From Ideonella livida (lineage in GTDB: Bacteria; Pseudomonadota; Gammaproteobacteria; Burkholderiales; Burkholderiaceae_C): a stretch of DNA of 49,052 nucleotides. Made by a program: the position numbers and the translations under genes. How positions within the stretch are numbered: the stretch's first letter is position 1; each line of letters opens with the position of its first letter. The stretch covers positions 1-49,052 of the forward strand of contig NZ_JAAGOH010000031.1 of the NCBI RefSeq assembly GCF_010499455.1. The letters are read 5' to 3'. A model generated the notes under the pieces. It searched no databases, had not been told where the DNA came from, and saw only the letters and a program-made list of their open reading frames with translations. Below are positions 8,062 to 16,102 of the stretch, one piece after another.

Positions 8062-8322
8062 TCAGACGACCTGCAGCAGCGGGGTGAGCCCGCCGCGCTG
8101 GTCCAGGGCGACCAGGTCGTCACAGCCGCCCACATGGGTCTGGCCGATGAAGATCTGGGGCACGGTACGCCGGCCGGTGAGCTCCATCATGGCCTGACGC
8201 TGCTGGGGATCCAGGTCCACGCGGATCTCCTCGATCTCGTCCACACCGCGCTGCTTGAGCAGGGCCTTGGCACGGATGCAGTAGGGGCAGACCTGGGTGG
8301 TGTACATCCGGACCTTGTTCAT
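8062..8322 (-). CDS. grxC: Glutaredoxin 3
   Basis: 86 residues, full-length GrxC. It reduces disulfides and glutathione-mixed disulfides in the cytoplasm using glutathione. The dithiol active site CPYC is at 12-15; TVPQIFI supplies the cis-proline, and GGCDDL supplies the glutathione-binding glycine pair and aspartate. The start ATG 8322 is unambiguous because the thioredoxin fold begins at residue 3. It sits between the membrane-anchored rhodanese and secB, an arrangement common in Burkholderiales. Confidence 0.96.
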   Translation of the reverse strand: MNKVRMYTTQVCPYCIRAKALLKQRGVDEIEEIRVDLDPQQRQAMMELTGRRTVPQIFIGQTHVGGCDDLVALDQRGGLTPLLQVV

Positions 8323-8449
8323 GGCGCGCTCTTCTTGGGGCAGGAATCAACGGGGAGCCGGATTGTCATGGGTGCGCAATAACACTGTGGCGCGCCTGCC
8401 CAATCCCGGGGTCTCCCCCACCCTGCCCCCTGCCCGGCCCCGGCGGGGC

Positions 8450-8857
8450 TCAGGCCCCGGTCTGCAGGGGCAGCCCGGCCTCGCGCCAGGCGCGCATGCC
8501 ACCCTTGAGCGACTGCACGTTCTCGTGGCCAAGCTTGCGCAGGGCGGCCGCGGCGCGGCCCGAGCGCATGCCAGAAGCGCACACCACCACCAGGGGCAGG
8601 CTCTTGTTGCTGGGCAGGTTCTTGGCCTCGGCCAGGCCCGCCAGGGGGATGCTGCGCGCGCCGGCGATGTGGCCGGCCTCGTATTCGGCGGGCTCGCACA
8701 CGTCGATGACCACGGCCTTCTCGCGGTTCATCAGCATCACGGCCTCGCTGGGGGTCACCCCACCGCCGGCACCGCCACGCAGAGAGGGCCACAGCAGCAG
8801 CCCCCCGGAGACCAGGGCGGTCAGGATCAGCAGCCAGTTCTGGATCAGGAAGCTCAC
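8450..8857 (-). CDS. Membrane-anchored rhodanese-like sulfurtransferase
   Basis: 135 residues. One hydrophobic segment (about 5-24) anchors the protein; a single rhodanese domain follows from about residue 35, with the catalytic cysteine C93 at the head of the loop CASGMRSG (93-100), so the active site is intact. The family transfers sulfane sulfur to thiophilic acceptors; the acceptor here is unknown. GTG at 8857 is the only reasonable start, since an in-frame TGA lies five codons upstream. It is the first gene of the minus-strand run toward grxC and is divergent from gpmA across 119 bases that carry promoters for both. Confidence 0.92.
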   Translation of the reverse strand: MSFLIQNWLLILTALVSGGLLLWPSLRGGAGGGVTPSEAVMLMNREKAVVIDVCEPAEYEAGHIAGARSIPLAGLAEAKNLPSNKSLPLVVVCASGMRSGRAAAALRKLGHENVQSLKGGMRAWREAGLPLQTGA

Positions 8858-8874
8858 AGGGGTTGTCCGTCAAA

Positions 8875-8901
8875 TTGCCAAAAGGGGCCGAATTATAGAA
8901 T
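8875..8901. promoter_or_regulatory. Divergent promoter region between rhodanese and gpmA
   Basis: An AT-rich island in GC-rich DNA. Minus strand: a perfect TATAAT at 8892-8897 lies about 35 bases before the rhodanese GTG, with no good -35. Plus strand: TTGCCA at 8875-8880 and TAGAAT at 8896-8901 are 15 bases apart and could drive gpmA, giving a leader of about 70 bases. Confidence 0.5.
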
Positions 8902-8976
8902 TCAGTGCTTTTGCGGCCCCGGCCGCCCTTTCTGCAACCCTGATAGCCGCGCCCTTGTCCGGCGCCACCGTCTGCC

Positions 8977-9720
8977 ATGTACAAGCTCGTGCTGATCCGC
9001 CACGGCGAATCGACCTGGAACCTGGAAAACCGCTTCACCGGCTGGACCGACGTGGAGCTGACCGACACCGGCATCGCCCAGGCCCGGGCCGCAGGCGCCC
9101 TGCTCAAGGCCGAGGGCTACGAGTTCGACGTGGCCTACACCTCGGTGCTCAAGCGCGCGATCCACACCCTCAACCACTGCCTGGACGCCATGGACCGCGA
9201 CTGGCTGCCGGTGGTCAAGGACTGGCGCCTGAACGAGCGCCACTACGGCGGCCTGCAGGGCCTGAACAAGGCCGACATGGCCAAGCAGTACGGCGATGCC
9301 CAGGTGTTGGTGTGGCGCCGCAGCTATGACACCCCGCCGCCCGCCCTGGAAGCGGCCGACCCGCGCGGCCAGCGTCAGGACGTGCGCTACGCCAAGCTGC
9401 CGGCCGACGCCGTGCCCCTGACCGAATGCCTGAAGGACACCGTGGCCCGGGTCATCCCCGCCTGGGACGACGCCTTGGCCCCGGCGATCAAGAGCGGCCA
9501 GCGTGTGCTGATTGCCGCGCACGGCAACTCCATCCGCGCGCTGATCAAGTTCCTGGACAACATCGGCGACGACGACATCGTGGGCGTGAACATCCCCAAC
9601 GGCATCCCGCTGGTGTACGAGCTGGACGCCGACCTCAAGCCGATCAAGCGCTACTACCTGGGCGACGCCGAAGCCGCCGCCAAGGCCGCCGCGGCCGTGG
9701 CCAACCAGGGCAAGGCCTGA
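8977..9720 (+). CDS. gpmA: 2,3-bisphosphoglycerate-dependent phosphoglycerate mutase
   Basis: 247 residues, the expected length. It interconverts 3- and 2-phosphoglycerate in glycolysis and gluconeogenesis. The phosphohistidine motif LIRHGES lies at 6-12 (H9 is phosphorylated), followed by [28 protein letters not shown] and [10 protein letters not shown] with the second catalytic histidine. The Ala-rich C-terminal tail (about 233-247) fits the flexible tail that closes over the site. The gene is monocistronic: own promoter upstream, strong terminator downstream. Confidence 0.97.
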   Translation: MYKLVLIRHGESTWNLENRFTGWTDVELTDTGIAQARAAGALLKAEGYEFDVAYTSVLKRAIHTLNHCLDAMDRDWLPVVKDWRLNERHYGGLQGLNKADMAKQYGDAQVLVWRRSYDTPPPALEAADPRGQRQDVRYAKLPADAVPLTECLKDTVARVIPAWDDALAPAIKSGQRVLIAAHGNSIRALIKFLDNIGDDDIVGVNIPNGIPLVYELDADLKPIKRYYLGDAEAAAKAAAAVANQGKA

Positions 9721-9778
9721 CACCCGGCGCCCGCCTCCCGCCCGGTCCACCGGTCTGGGTGGCGGGGAACCGAAACGC

Positions 9779-9804
9779 AAAAGGGGCGCCGTGGCGCCCC
9801 TTTT
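9779..9804. terminator. Bidirectional intrinsic terminator between gpmA and plsC
   Basis: AAAA, an eight-base stem GGGGCGCC, a two-base loop, the complementary GGCGCCCC, then TTTT. The symmetric A and T tracts make it work on both strands, ending gpmA (plus) and the pyr-plsC transcript (minus), whose stop lies 32 bases away. Confidence 0.9.
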
Positions 9805-9835
9805 CCATGGGCGACCCGCCGCCGCCGCTGCCGGC

Positions 9836-10606
9836 TCAGCCCGCCTGCGCCCGGGTTTCCAGCGCGGCCTCCAGCTGCCCGCGCAGCGCCTCGGCCAGCG
9901 ACCGGCGGTCGGCATGCGCACTGGCCTGCGGGCTGAGGAAGTCGACCTCGACCGTCAGGCCGGAGGCCATCAGGATGCAGGCCAAGCTGCCCAGCAGGGT
10001 GGTGTCGCCGATGTACCGGGCAGCCTCGGCGAAGGCCTGGCCCGGCTGGTGGTAGCGCAGCGCCACCGGCTGGATGGGAGCGGCTACCGCGATGGCGGCC
10101 TGCAGCAGATTGCCATGAAAAGGCAGCACCGGGTGACCCGGGCCAGTCGTGCCTTCAGGGAACACGGCCACCAGGTCGCCCTGGCCGATGGCGGCGGCCA
10201 TCTCATGCACGACACGCATGGCATCGCGCTTGCGCTCGCGCTGGATGAACAGGGTGCCACCCTGGCGGATCATCCAGCCCAGCAGCGGCCACTGCAGCAC
10301 ATCGGCCTTGGAGACGAAGCGTGCCCGAGGGCAGGCGCTGTGCAGGGCGGCGATGTCCAGCCAGGAGACGTGGTTGGCCACCAGCAGCCCGGCGCCGGCA
10401 CGGGCCTGGCCGTGCACCTGCAGGCGCAGGCCCAGGGCCCGCAGCAAGCCGGCGCTCCAGGCGCCGATGCGGGCATGCCGGCCGGCCGTGTCCAGCCGGT
10501 CAAAGAGGAAGGCAAGGATGAGCAGCCCCCACAGCACATGCAGGAGCACACGCAGCAGGCGCCAGGCGGCGCGGGGCAGCGCCAGCAGGAAACGGATCAG
10601 GACCAT
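9836..10606 (-). CDS. 1-acyl-sn-glycerol-3-phosphate acyltransferase family protein
   Basis: 256 residues, PlsC-type lysophospholipid acyltransferase. An N-terminal hydrophobic helix (about 12-35) anchors it to the inner membrane. The catalytic NHVSWLD box (NHx4D, residues 78-84) and the FPEGTTG block (149-155) are intact, and QRERKRDA carries the second-motif arginine. It would acylate lysophosphatidic acid or a related lyso-lipid. The ATG at 10606 stands 9 bases after a minus-strand CACACT that may be a -10 element. It lies 86 bases downstream of pyrC' and may be read both from that operon and from its own promoter. Confidence 0.9.
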   Translation of the reverse strand: MVLIRFLLALPRAAWRLLRVLLHVLWGLLILAFLFDRLDTAGRHARIGAWSAGLLRALGLRLQVHGQARAGAGLLVANHVSWLDIAALHSACPRARFVSKADVLQWPLLGWMIRQGGTLFIQRERKRDAMRVVHEMAAAIGQGDLVAVFPEGTTGPGHPVLPFHGNLLQAAIAVAAPIQPVALRYHQPGQAFAEAARYIGDTTLLGSLACILMASGLTVEVDFLSPQASAHADRRSLAEALRGQLEAALETRAQAG

Positions 10607-10615
10607 GGGGCGGAC

Positions 10616-10621
10616 AGTGTG
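10616..10621 (-). promoter_or_regulatory. Candidate -10 element close to the plsC-type start
   Basis: Minus-strand CACACT ends 9 bases before ATG 10606; a transcript starting at the normal distance would have almost no leader. No convincing -35. Supported mainly by the same arrangement at five other genes in the window. Confidence 0.35.
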
Positions 10622-10692
10622 CGGCCGGCGTGCGTCAGGGCTGTGAAGCGGGGCGGGCCCGCCGGCCTGGCCCCGCGGCGGTTCGCGCGGGC

Positions 10693-12000
10693 TCAGTCCG
10701 CCTGGTAGGCCACGGTGCCGGCCACCAACGTGGCTTTGACCCGGCCCGGCAGCGCCGTGCCGCTGGTCGCGAAATCAAAGGGCGTGTGCTTGCCCTGGCT
10801 GCGCAGCGCGCCCGGCGTGACCTGCCAGATGGCCTCGGGATCGAACACGCACAGGTCGGCCACGCCGCCCTCCACCAGCTGCCCGGCGGTCTGGGCCAGC
10901 GAGCCCAGGGACTCGCCCAGCACCTGCACTGGCTTGGCGGTGATGCGGGCCAGGCTGTCGGCCAGGCTCAGGCCCTGCTCCTGCCCCCATTTGAGGGTCA
11001 GGCTCAGCAGCAGCTCCAGGCCGGTGGCGCCCGGCTCGGCCTCGCCAAAGGGCAGGGTCTTGGCGTCGGCGTCCACCGGGGTGTGGTCGGACACCAGTGC
11101 ATCGATCGTGCCGTCGGCCAGGCCACGGCGCAGCGCGTCGCGGTCGGCCTGGCGGCGCAGCGGCGGGTTCAAGCGCATGGCCGAGTTGAAGTAGCCGATG
11201 TCCACGTCGGTCAGGTGCAGCGAGTTGATGCTCACATCGGCCGTCACCGGCAGGCCCTGGGCCTTGGCCTGACGCACCAGCTCCACGCCGGCGGCGCTGG
11301 AGAGGCGGCACAGGTGGACGCGGGCACCGGTGGAGCGCACCAGCTCGAAGATCGTGTGCAGGGCGATGGTTTCCGCCGCCACCGGCACGCCCGACAGGCC
11401 CAACCGCGTGGCCACCGGGCCACTGGCCGCCACGCCCTTGCCCAGGTAGCCATCCTGCGGCCGCAGCCACACGGTGTAGCCGTAGGTGGCGGCATACATC
11501 AGGGCGCGCTGCATCACCAGCGTGTCCATGATGGGCACCTCGGCCTGGGAGAAGCCCACGCAGCCGCTCTCGGTGAGCTCGGCCATCTCGGTGAGCACCT
11601 CGCCCTTGAGGCCACGGGTGAGCGCGCCCAGCGGGAACAGGCGGCAGCGGCTGAGCTTGCGGGCGCGGAACTTGAGCATGTCCACCAGGCCCGGCTCGTC
11701 GAGCGCGGGGTCGGTGTCGGGCGGGCAAACCAGGCTGGTCACGCCGCCGGCGGCGGCGGCGGCCAGCTCACTCTCCAGCATGCCTTCGTGTTCGTGGCCG
11801 GGCTCGCGCAGGCGGGCGGCCAGGTCCACCAGGCCCGGGGCGACGATGCAGCCGGTGGCGTCGATCACGCGCTGGGCGTCAAAGTCGGCCGAAACCTGGC
11901 CAATGGTGAGGATGCGGCCAGAGGCCACGGCGACGTCAGCGCGCTCGTCACGGCCGGAGGCCGGGTCCACCACACGGCCGTTGCGGATCAGGATCTTCAT
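10693..12000 (-). CDS. pyrX: Dihydroorotase-like protein lacking zinc ligands (PyrC' / PyrX, partner of aspartate carbamoyltransferase)
   Basis: 435 residues, class I dihydroorotase fold. The zinc-binding HxH of active enzymes (within PGLxDxHxHLREPG) is A61-A-R63; the later ligand histidines also appear replaced (R180 in LRPQD, R232 in CRLS), while VSDHTPV is kept. All visible zinc histidines are therefore gone and the protein should not hydrolyse dihydroorotate. In Pseudomonas such an inactive PyrC' is a structural subunit of the PyrB dodecamer. Here it lies 20 bases downstream of pyrB, so the same role is likely. A true dihydroorotase must be encoded elsewhere in the genome. Confidence 0.92.
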   Translation of the reverse strand: MKILIRNGRVVDPASGRDERADVAVASGRILTIGQVSADFDAQRVIDATGCIVAPGLVDLAARLREPGHEHEGMLESELAAAAAGGVTSLVCPPDTDPALDEPGLVDMLKFRARKLSRCRLFPLGALTRGLKGEVLTEMAELTESGCVGFSQAEVPIMDTLVMQRALMYAATYGYTVWLRPQDGYLGKGVAASGPVATRLGLSGVPVAAETIALHTIFELVRSTGARVHLCRLSSAAGVELVRQAKAQGLPVTADVSINSLHLTDVDIGYFNSAMRLNPPLRRQADRDALRRGLADGTIDALVSDHTPVDADAKTLPFGEAEPGATGLELLLSLTLKWGQEQGLSLADSLARITAKPVQVLGESLGSLAQTAGQLVEGGVADLCVFDPEAIWQVTPGALRSQGKHTPFDFATSGTALPGRVKATLVAGTVAYQAD

Positions 12001-12020
12001 GGTGTGTGCATTCCCCGGGG

Positions 12021-12983
12021 TCAGGCTTCGTTGCCGGCGACGATGGACATCACCGCCATGCGCACGGCGATGCCGAAGGTCACCTGCGGCAGGATCACGC
12101 TGTGCGCGCCATCGGCCACGGCGGAGTCGATCTCCACGCCACGGTTGATGGGGCCCGGGTGCATGACGATGGCGTCAGGCTTGGCCAGCGCCAGCTTGTC
12201 GTCGGTGAGGCCGAAGTTCTTGAAAAACTCGCCGGCGCTGGGCAGCATGGCGCCGCTCATGCGCTCGTTCTGCAGGCGCAGCATGATGATGACGTCGGCG
12301 TCCTTCACGCCTTCGGCCATGTCGTGGCAAACGCGTACCCCCATCTCGCGCAGGTCACCGGGCACCAGGGTCTTGGGACCCACGGCGCGGATCTCGGGCA
12401 CGCCCAGCGTGGTCAGCGCATGGATGTCGGAGCGGGCCACGCGCGAGTGCACGATGTCGCCCACCACCGCCACGGTGAGGTTGCTGAAGTCCTTCTTGAA
12501 GTGCCGGATGGTGTACATGTCCAGCAGGCCTTGCGTGGGGTGCGCATGGCGGCCATCGCCGGCATTGACCACATGCACATGCGGGGCGCAGTGCTGGGCG
12601 ATCAGGTAGGGTGCGCCCGACTCGCTGTGGCGCACCACGAACATGTCGGCGTGCATGGCCGAGAGGTTGGCGATGGTGTCGAGCAGGCTCTCGCCCTTGG
12701 AGGCGCTGGACTTGGCGATGTCCAGGTTGATCACGTCGGCCGACAGGCGCTTGGCCGCGATCTCGAAGGTGGTGCGGGTGCGGGTGCTGTTCTCAAAGAA
12801 CAGGTTGAACACGCTCTTGCCGCGCAGCAGCGGCACCTTCTTGACCTCGCGGTCGTTGACCGAGAGGAAGGTGCTGGCGGTGTCCAGGATGTGGGTCAGG
12901 ACCTGCTTGGGCAGGCCCTCGATGGACAGCAGGTGGATCAGCTCGCCGTGGCGGTTGAGCTGCGGGTTGCGTTTGGACAGCAT
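12021..12983 (-). CDS. pyrB: Aspartate carbamoyltransferase catalytic subunit
   Basis: 320 residues. It condenses carbamoyl phosphate and aspartate, the committed step of pyrimidine synthesis. The carbamoyl-phosphate loop [12 protein letters not shown] lies at about 63-74, the SASKGES loop follows, HPTQGLLD sits near 150 and [12 protein letters not shown] near the C-terminus. No regulatory pyrI gene is nearby, which fits association with the PyrC' pseudo-subunit encoded next. ATG 12983 is the natural start. Order pyrR-pyrB-pyrC' with short gaps (18 and 20 bases) indicates one operon. Confidence 0.97.
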   Translation of the reverse strand: MLSKRNPQLNRHGELIHLLSIEGLPKQVLTHILDTASTFLSVNDREVKKVPLLRGKSVFNLFFENSTRTRTTFEIAAKRLSADVINLDIAKSSASKGESLLDTIANLSAMHADMFVVRHSESGAPYLIAQHCAPHVHVVNAGDGRHAHPTQGLLDMYTIRHFKKDFSNLTVAVVGDIVHSRVARSDIHALTTLGVPEIRAVGPKTLVPGDLREMGVRVCHDMAEGVKDADVIIMLRLQNERMSGAMLPSAGEFFKNFGLTDDKLALAKPDAIVMHPGPINRGVEIDSAVADGAHSVILPQVTFGIAVRMAVMSIVAGNEA

Positions 12984-13001
12984 GGTCGTCCTGCCTCCTC
13001 G

Positions 13002-13496
13002 TCAGGCCAGGGTGAAGATGAAGCGGCCGTCGCCATCGCGGTCCAGCGACAAGCGCTGGCCCTCGGGCAGCGCCAGCCGGGCCGCGGCGAACCCGGGCTC
13101 GATGGGCATCTGGCGGCCGCCACGGTCGACCAGCACCGCCAGTTGCACGCTGGCGGGACGGCCGAAGTCGTACAGCTCGTTGATCACGGCACGCGTGGTG
13201 CGGCCGGTGTGCAGCACGTCGTCGACCAGCAGGATGTGCCGGCCGTCGATGGCAAAAGGCAGGTGCGTGGCGTCCTTGGTGGAAGCCAGGCCGCGGGCGG
13301 AGAAGTCGTCGCGGTGCAGCGACGAGGAGATCACGCCGTGCTGGCCGGTCAGGCCCAGGTCGGCGTGCAGGCGCTCGGCCAGCCAGGCGCCGCCCGACCA
13401 CACGCCCACCAGCGACAGGTCCGGCCGCAGCAGCGACCGCACGCCCCGCAGCAGCTCGCCATACAGCGCCTGCGCGTCCAGGGAGATCATGCTCAT
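13002..13496 (-). CDS. pyrR: Bifunctional pyr operon regulator / uracil phosphoribosyltransferase PyrR
   Basis: 164 residues, a type I phosphoribosyltransferase of the PyrR family. The PRPP-binding loop is VDDVLHTGRTTRA (about 91-103), and SSLHRDDFS carries the basic residues of the PyrR groove. In Gram-positives PyrR binds pyr mRNA; in Gram-negatives this role is less clear and it may only salvage uracil or bind UMP. I see no obvious attenuator hairpin between pyrR and pyrB. Its first 4 bases overlap the ruvX stop, indicating translational coupling. Confidence 0.93.
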   Translation of the reverse strand: MSMISLDAQALYGELLRGVRSLLRPDLSLVGVWSGGAWLAERLHADLGLTGQHGVISSSLHRDDFSARGLASTKDATHLPFAIDGRHILLVDDVLHTGRTTRAVINELYDFGRPASVQLAVLVDRGGRQMPIEPGFAAARLALPEGQRLSLDRDGDGRFIFTLA

Positions 13497-13918
13497 GTGA
13501 AGGTTTCCCGGAAGAATTGCTCAAGGATCAGGACCGCCGAGGCGCCGTCGGCATCGCGCGCGCCGCTGGCCAGGGCCTCGGTGGTGGTGTAGCGCTCGTC
13601 CACCTCCAGCACCGGCAGCCGGAAGCGCCCGTGCAGCTGCCGGCCGAACTTGCGGGCCCGGTGGGTGTTCTCATGCTCAGCCCCATCCGGATGAAAGGGC
13701 ACGCCAATCACCAGGGCCTGCGGCTGCCATTCCCGGATCAAGGCCTGGATGGCGACAAAACGCGCATCGCCGGTGGCCGCGATGGTGCGCAAAGCCTGGC
13801 CCTGGCGCATGAAACCATTGCCCGTGGCCACGCCCACGCGCAGGGTGCCGAAATCAAAGGCCAGAAAGGTGGAGGCGGCGCCCAGGCCAGGGGGGAGCGT
13901 GCGCGGCGGCACGCTCAT
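13493..13918 (-). CDS. ruvX: Putative pre-16S rRNA nuclease / Holliday-junction resolvase-like protein YqgF
   Basis: 141 residues, RNase H-fold YqgF family. FLAFDFGTLRVGVA near residues 18-30 gives the first catalytic aspartate, ALVIGVPFHPDG the central strand with the conserved turn, and VDERYTTTEA the C-terminal acidic residues. In E. coli the protein acts in 16S rRNA 5'-end maturation. It follows yqgE and overlaps pyrR by 4 bases, the yqgE-ruvX-pyrR-pyrB order widely conserved in proteobacteria. Confidence 0.94.
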   Translation of the reverse strand: MSVPPRTLPPGLGAASTFLAFDFGTLRVGVATGNGFMRQGQALRTIAATGDARFVAIQALIREWQPQALVIGVPFHPDGAEHENTHRARKFGRQLHGRFRLPVLEVDERYTTTEALASGARDADGASAVLILEQFFRETFT

Positions 13919-13945
13919 GGGCGCCGGCTCCCGCGGTGGCAGGCC

Positions 13946-14524
13946 TCAGGCATGACCGGCCTCCAGCGAGAGCATGCGCGGATCTATGCCCAGCAGGCCC
14001 AGCGCACGGCTGTAGCGCTGCTCCACCGGCGTGTCGAAGATCACCCCGGCGTCCGCCGGCACGGTGAGCCAGCCATTGCGGCCCAGCTCCTCCTCCAACT
14101 GCCCCGCCGACCAGCCGCTGTAGCCCAGGGTGACCAGCACCCGGCGTGGGCCCTCGCCCCGCGCCAGGGCCTCCAGCACGTCCTTGCTCGTGGTCATGGC
14201 CAGGCCGCCGGGCACGTCCAGCGTGGAGGCGAAGGCCGAGGCGTCTGCACAGAGCGGATCGTGCAGGACAAAACCGCGCTCCGGCTGGACTGGGCCGCCG
14301 AAGAAGACCGGCTGGCGGGACAGCGCACCATCGCCCAGGTCCAGCTCGATCTTGTCGAAGAGTTCGCCCAGGGTGATGTCCACCGGGCGGTTGATCACCA
14401 GCCCCAGCGCGCCCTTGGCGCTGTGCTCGCACAGGTACACCACCGTGCCGGCGAAGCGGTCGTCCTTCATGCCGGGCATGGCGATGAGGAACTGGTTGGT
14501 GAGGTCCATGCCGTGTTCAGCCAT
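13946..14524 (-). CDS. YqgE/AlgH family protein
   Basis: 192 residues. The family is recognised from NQFLIAMPGM at the N-terminus, GALGLVINRP, FGGPVQPERGFVLH, a conserved YSGWSAGQLE stretch and WLTVPAD. Its biochemical function is not established. ATG 14524 is preferred to the internal ATG 14509 because a minus-strand TAGAAT sits 6 bases before 14524, consistent with a leaderless transcript, although homologues often begin nearer the NxFLIAMP motif. First gene of the yqgE-ruvX-pyrRBC' run, divergent from phrB across only 72 bases. Confidence 0.93.
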   Translation of the reverse strand: MAEHGMDLTNQFLIAMPGMKDDRFAGTVVYLCEHSAKGALGLVINRPVDITLGELFDKIELDLGDGALSRQPVFFGGPVQPERGFVLHDPLCADASAFASTLDVPGGLAMTTSKDVLEALARGEGPRRVLVTLGYSGWSAGQLEEELGRNGWLTVPADAGVIFDTPVEQRYSRALGLLGIDPRMLSLEAGHA

Positions 14525-14530
14525 CCCGCG

Positions 14531-14590
14531 ATTCTATTTCAGTGCCCCGTTGGCCCCAGGCCTGGCAGGCGCACGGGCCCGTGCCACACT
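14531..14590. promoter_or_regulatory. Compact divergent promoter pair for yqgE and phrB
   Basis: Within 72 bases between two start codons there is a minus-strand TAGAAT (14531-14536) 6 bases from yqgE ATG and a plus-strand CACACT (14585-14590) 6 bases from phrB ATG. Both positions predict transcription starting at or next to the start codon. Neither has a consensus -35. Confidence 0.45.
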
Positions 14591-14596
14591 GCCCGG

Positions 14597-16096
14597 ATGA
14601 GTTCACTGCTTGACCGTGCCCTGGTCTGGTGCCGCCGGGACCTGCGGCTGGAGGACCATTCCGCCCTGGCCGCGGCCTGTTCCCGCAGCCGCCAGGTCTG
14701 GATGGTGTTTGTGCTGGACACCGACATCCTCGACCTGCTGCCCCGCCAGGACCGGCGCGTCGAATTCATCCGGGAGAGCTTGGTGGACCTGGACGGGCAG
14801 CTGCAGCGCGCCGGTCGGGAGGCCGGCAGCCCCGACGTGCGGCTGATCGTCCGCCACGGCCCGGCCCGCCAGGAAGTGCCCGCCCTGGCCGCCCTCCTGG
14901 ACGTGCAGGCGGTGTTTGCCGCCCATGACGACGAACCCGACGCCCTGGCCCGCGACGGCGCGGTAAGCCAGACCCTGGCCCGCCGGGGCGTGGCCTGGCA
15001 CAGCGTCAAGGACCATGTGGTGTTCGAGCGCCGGGAGGTGATGACCGGCTCCGGCGGCCCTTACGGCGTGTTCACCCCTTACAAGAACGCTTGGCTCAAA
15101 CGCCTGCAGGCCGAGCCACAGGCGCTGGAGAGCCGGGCGGCGCGCCACGCGGCCCTGGCCGCCTGGCCGGCGACCCTGCTGGGATCGCCCAGGGTCCCCA
15201 CCTTGGCCGACATCGGCTTCGAGACCACCGACTTGGCGCAGCTGCGACTGCCAACGGGCAGCCAGGGCGCCGCCCAGCTCCTGGCCGACTTCCTGCCGCG
15301 CCTGGCGCGCTACGACCAGACCCGCGACTTCCCGGCGGTCAAGGGCCCCAGCTACCTCAGCACCCACCTGCGCTTTGGCACGGTATCCATCCGCCAACTC
15401 GCGCGCAGCGCCTGGCCATTGGCCCAGGCCGGCTCCAGCGGCGCGTCCACCTGGCTGTCGGAACTGATCTGGCGGGACTTCTACCACCAGCTCCTGCACC
15501 ACCACCCCCGCGTGGCCACCCACTGCTACAAGCCGGAGTTCGACGCCCTGCGCTGGGACGAAGGTCCCGAGGCGGAACGCCTGCTGCAGGCCTGGTGCGA
15601 GGGCCGGACCGGCTACCCGCTGGTCGACGCCGCCATGCGGCAGCTGCGCCAGACCGGCTACATGCACAACCGGCTGCGCATGGTCACGGCCAGCTTCCTC
15701 ACCAAGGACCTGGGGGTGGACTGGCGCCGCGGCGAGGCCTGGTTCGCCCGTTGGCTCAACGACTTCGACCTGGCCGCCAACAACGGCGGCTGGCAGTGGG
15801 CCGCCTCCACCGGCTGCGACGCCCAGCCCTGGTTCCGCATCTTCAATCCCGTCACCCAGAGCCAGAAGTTCGACCCCCAAGGGCGCTTCATCCGCCGCTA
15901 TGTGCCCGAACTGGCGGGACTGGATGAGCGCAGCCTGCATGCCCCCTGGACCGCACCGGCCGGTCTGTTGAGTGCTGCGGGCGTGGCCCTGGGGCGTGAC
16001 TATCCCGCGCCGGTGGTGGACCACGCACAGGCACGCGAACGTACGCTGCAACGTTTCAAGGCCTTGGACGCCGCGGGCGCTGTCCCGCCAGCTTGA
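14597..16096 (+). CDS. phrB: Deoxyribodipyrimidine photolyase
   Basis: 499 residues, class I cyclobutane-pyrimidine-dimer photolyase. The N-terminal antenna-binding Rossmann-like domain starts LVWCRRDLRLEDHSAL. The C-terminal FAD domain shows KGPSYLSTHLRFG, WRDFYHQLL, TGYPLVDAAMRQL, YMHNRLRM, and the DNA/FAD block NNGGWQWAASTGCDAQPWFRIFNP split over the expected region. It repairs UV dimers with light. ATG 14597 is chosen because the domain begins 8 residues later; the frame is open far upstream but that part is antisense to yqgE and ruvX. It ends 6 bases before the convergent diguanylate cyclase gene. Confidence 0.96.
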   Translation: MSSLLDRALVWCRRDLRLEDHSALAAACSRSRQVWMVFVLDTDILDLLPRQDRRVEFIRESLVDLDGQLQRAGREAGSPDVRLIVRHGPARQEVPALAALLDVQAVFAAHDDEPDALARDGAVSQTLARRGVAWHSVKDHVVFERREVMTGSGGPYGVFTPYKNAWLKRLQAEPQALESRAARHAALAAWPATLLGSPRVPTLADIGFETTDLAQLRLPTGSQGAAQLLADFLPRLARYDQTRDFPAVKGPSYLSTHLRFGTVSIRQLARSAWPLAQAGSSGASTWLSELIWRDFYHQLLHHHPRVATHCYKPEFDALRWDEGPEAERLLQAWCEGRTGYPLVDAAMRQLRQTGYMHNRLRMVTASFLTKDLGVDWRRGEAWFARWLNDFDLAANNGGWQWAASTGCDAQPWFRIFNPVTQSQKFDPQGRFIRRYVPELAGLDERSLHAPWTAPAGLLSAAGVALGRDYPAPVVDHAQARERTLQRFKALDAAGAVPPA

Positions 16097-16102
16097 CGGT
16101 CT

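Noticed and set aside
6437-8857. Rhodanese-grxC-secB-gpsA as a novel redox-export system
   Set aside because: This order is common in Burkholderiales and each gene has a normal housekeeping form.
10652-10663. 12-base perfect palindrome between pyrC' and plsC as an operator
   Set aside because: It consists only of G and C in a GC-rich gap, where such palindromes are expected by chance; no second copy was noticed.
13517-14596. 360-codon N-terminal extension of photolyase
   Set aside because: The extension is antisense to ruvX and yqgE and lacks protein-like composition; the photolyase domain begins at 14597.
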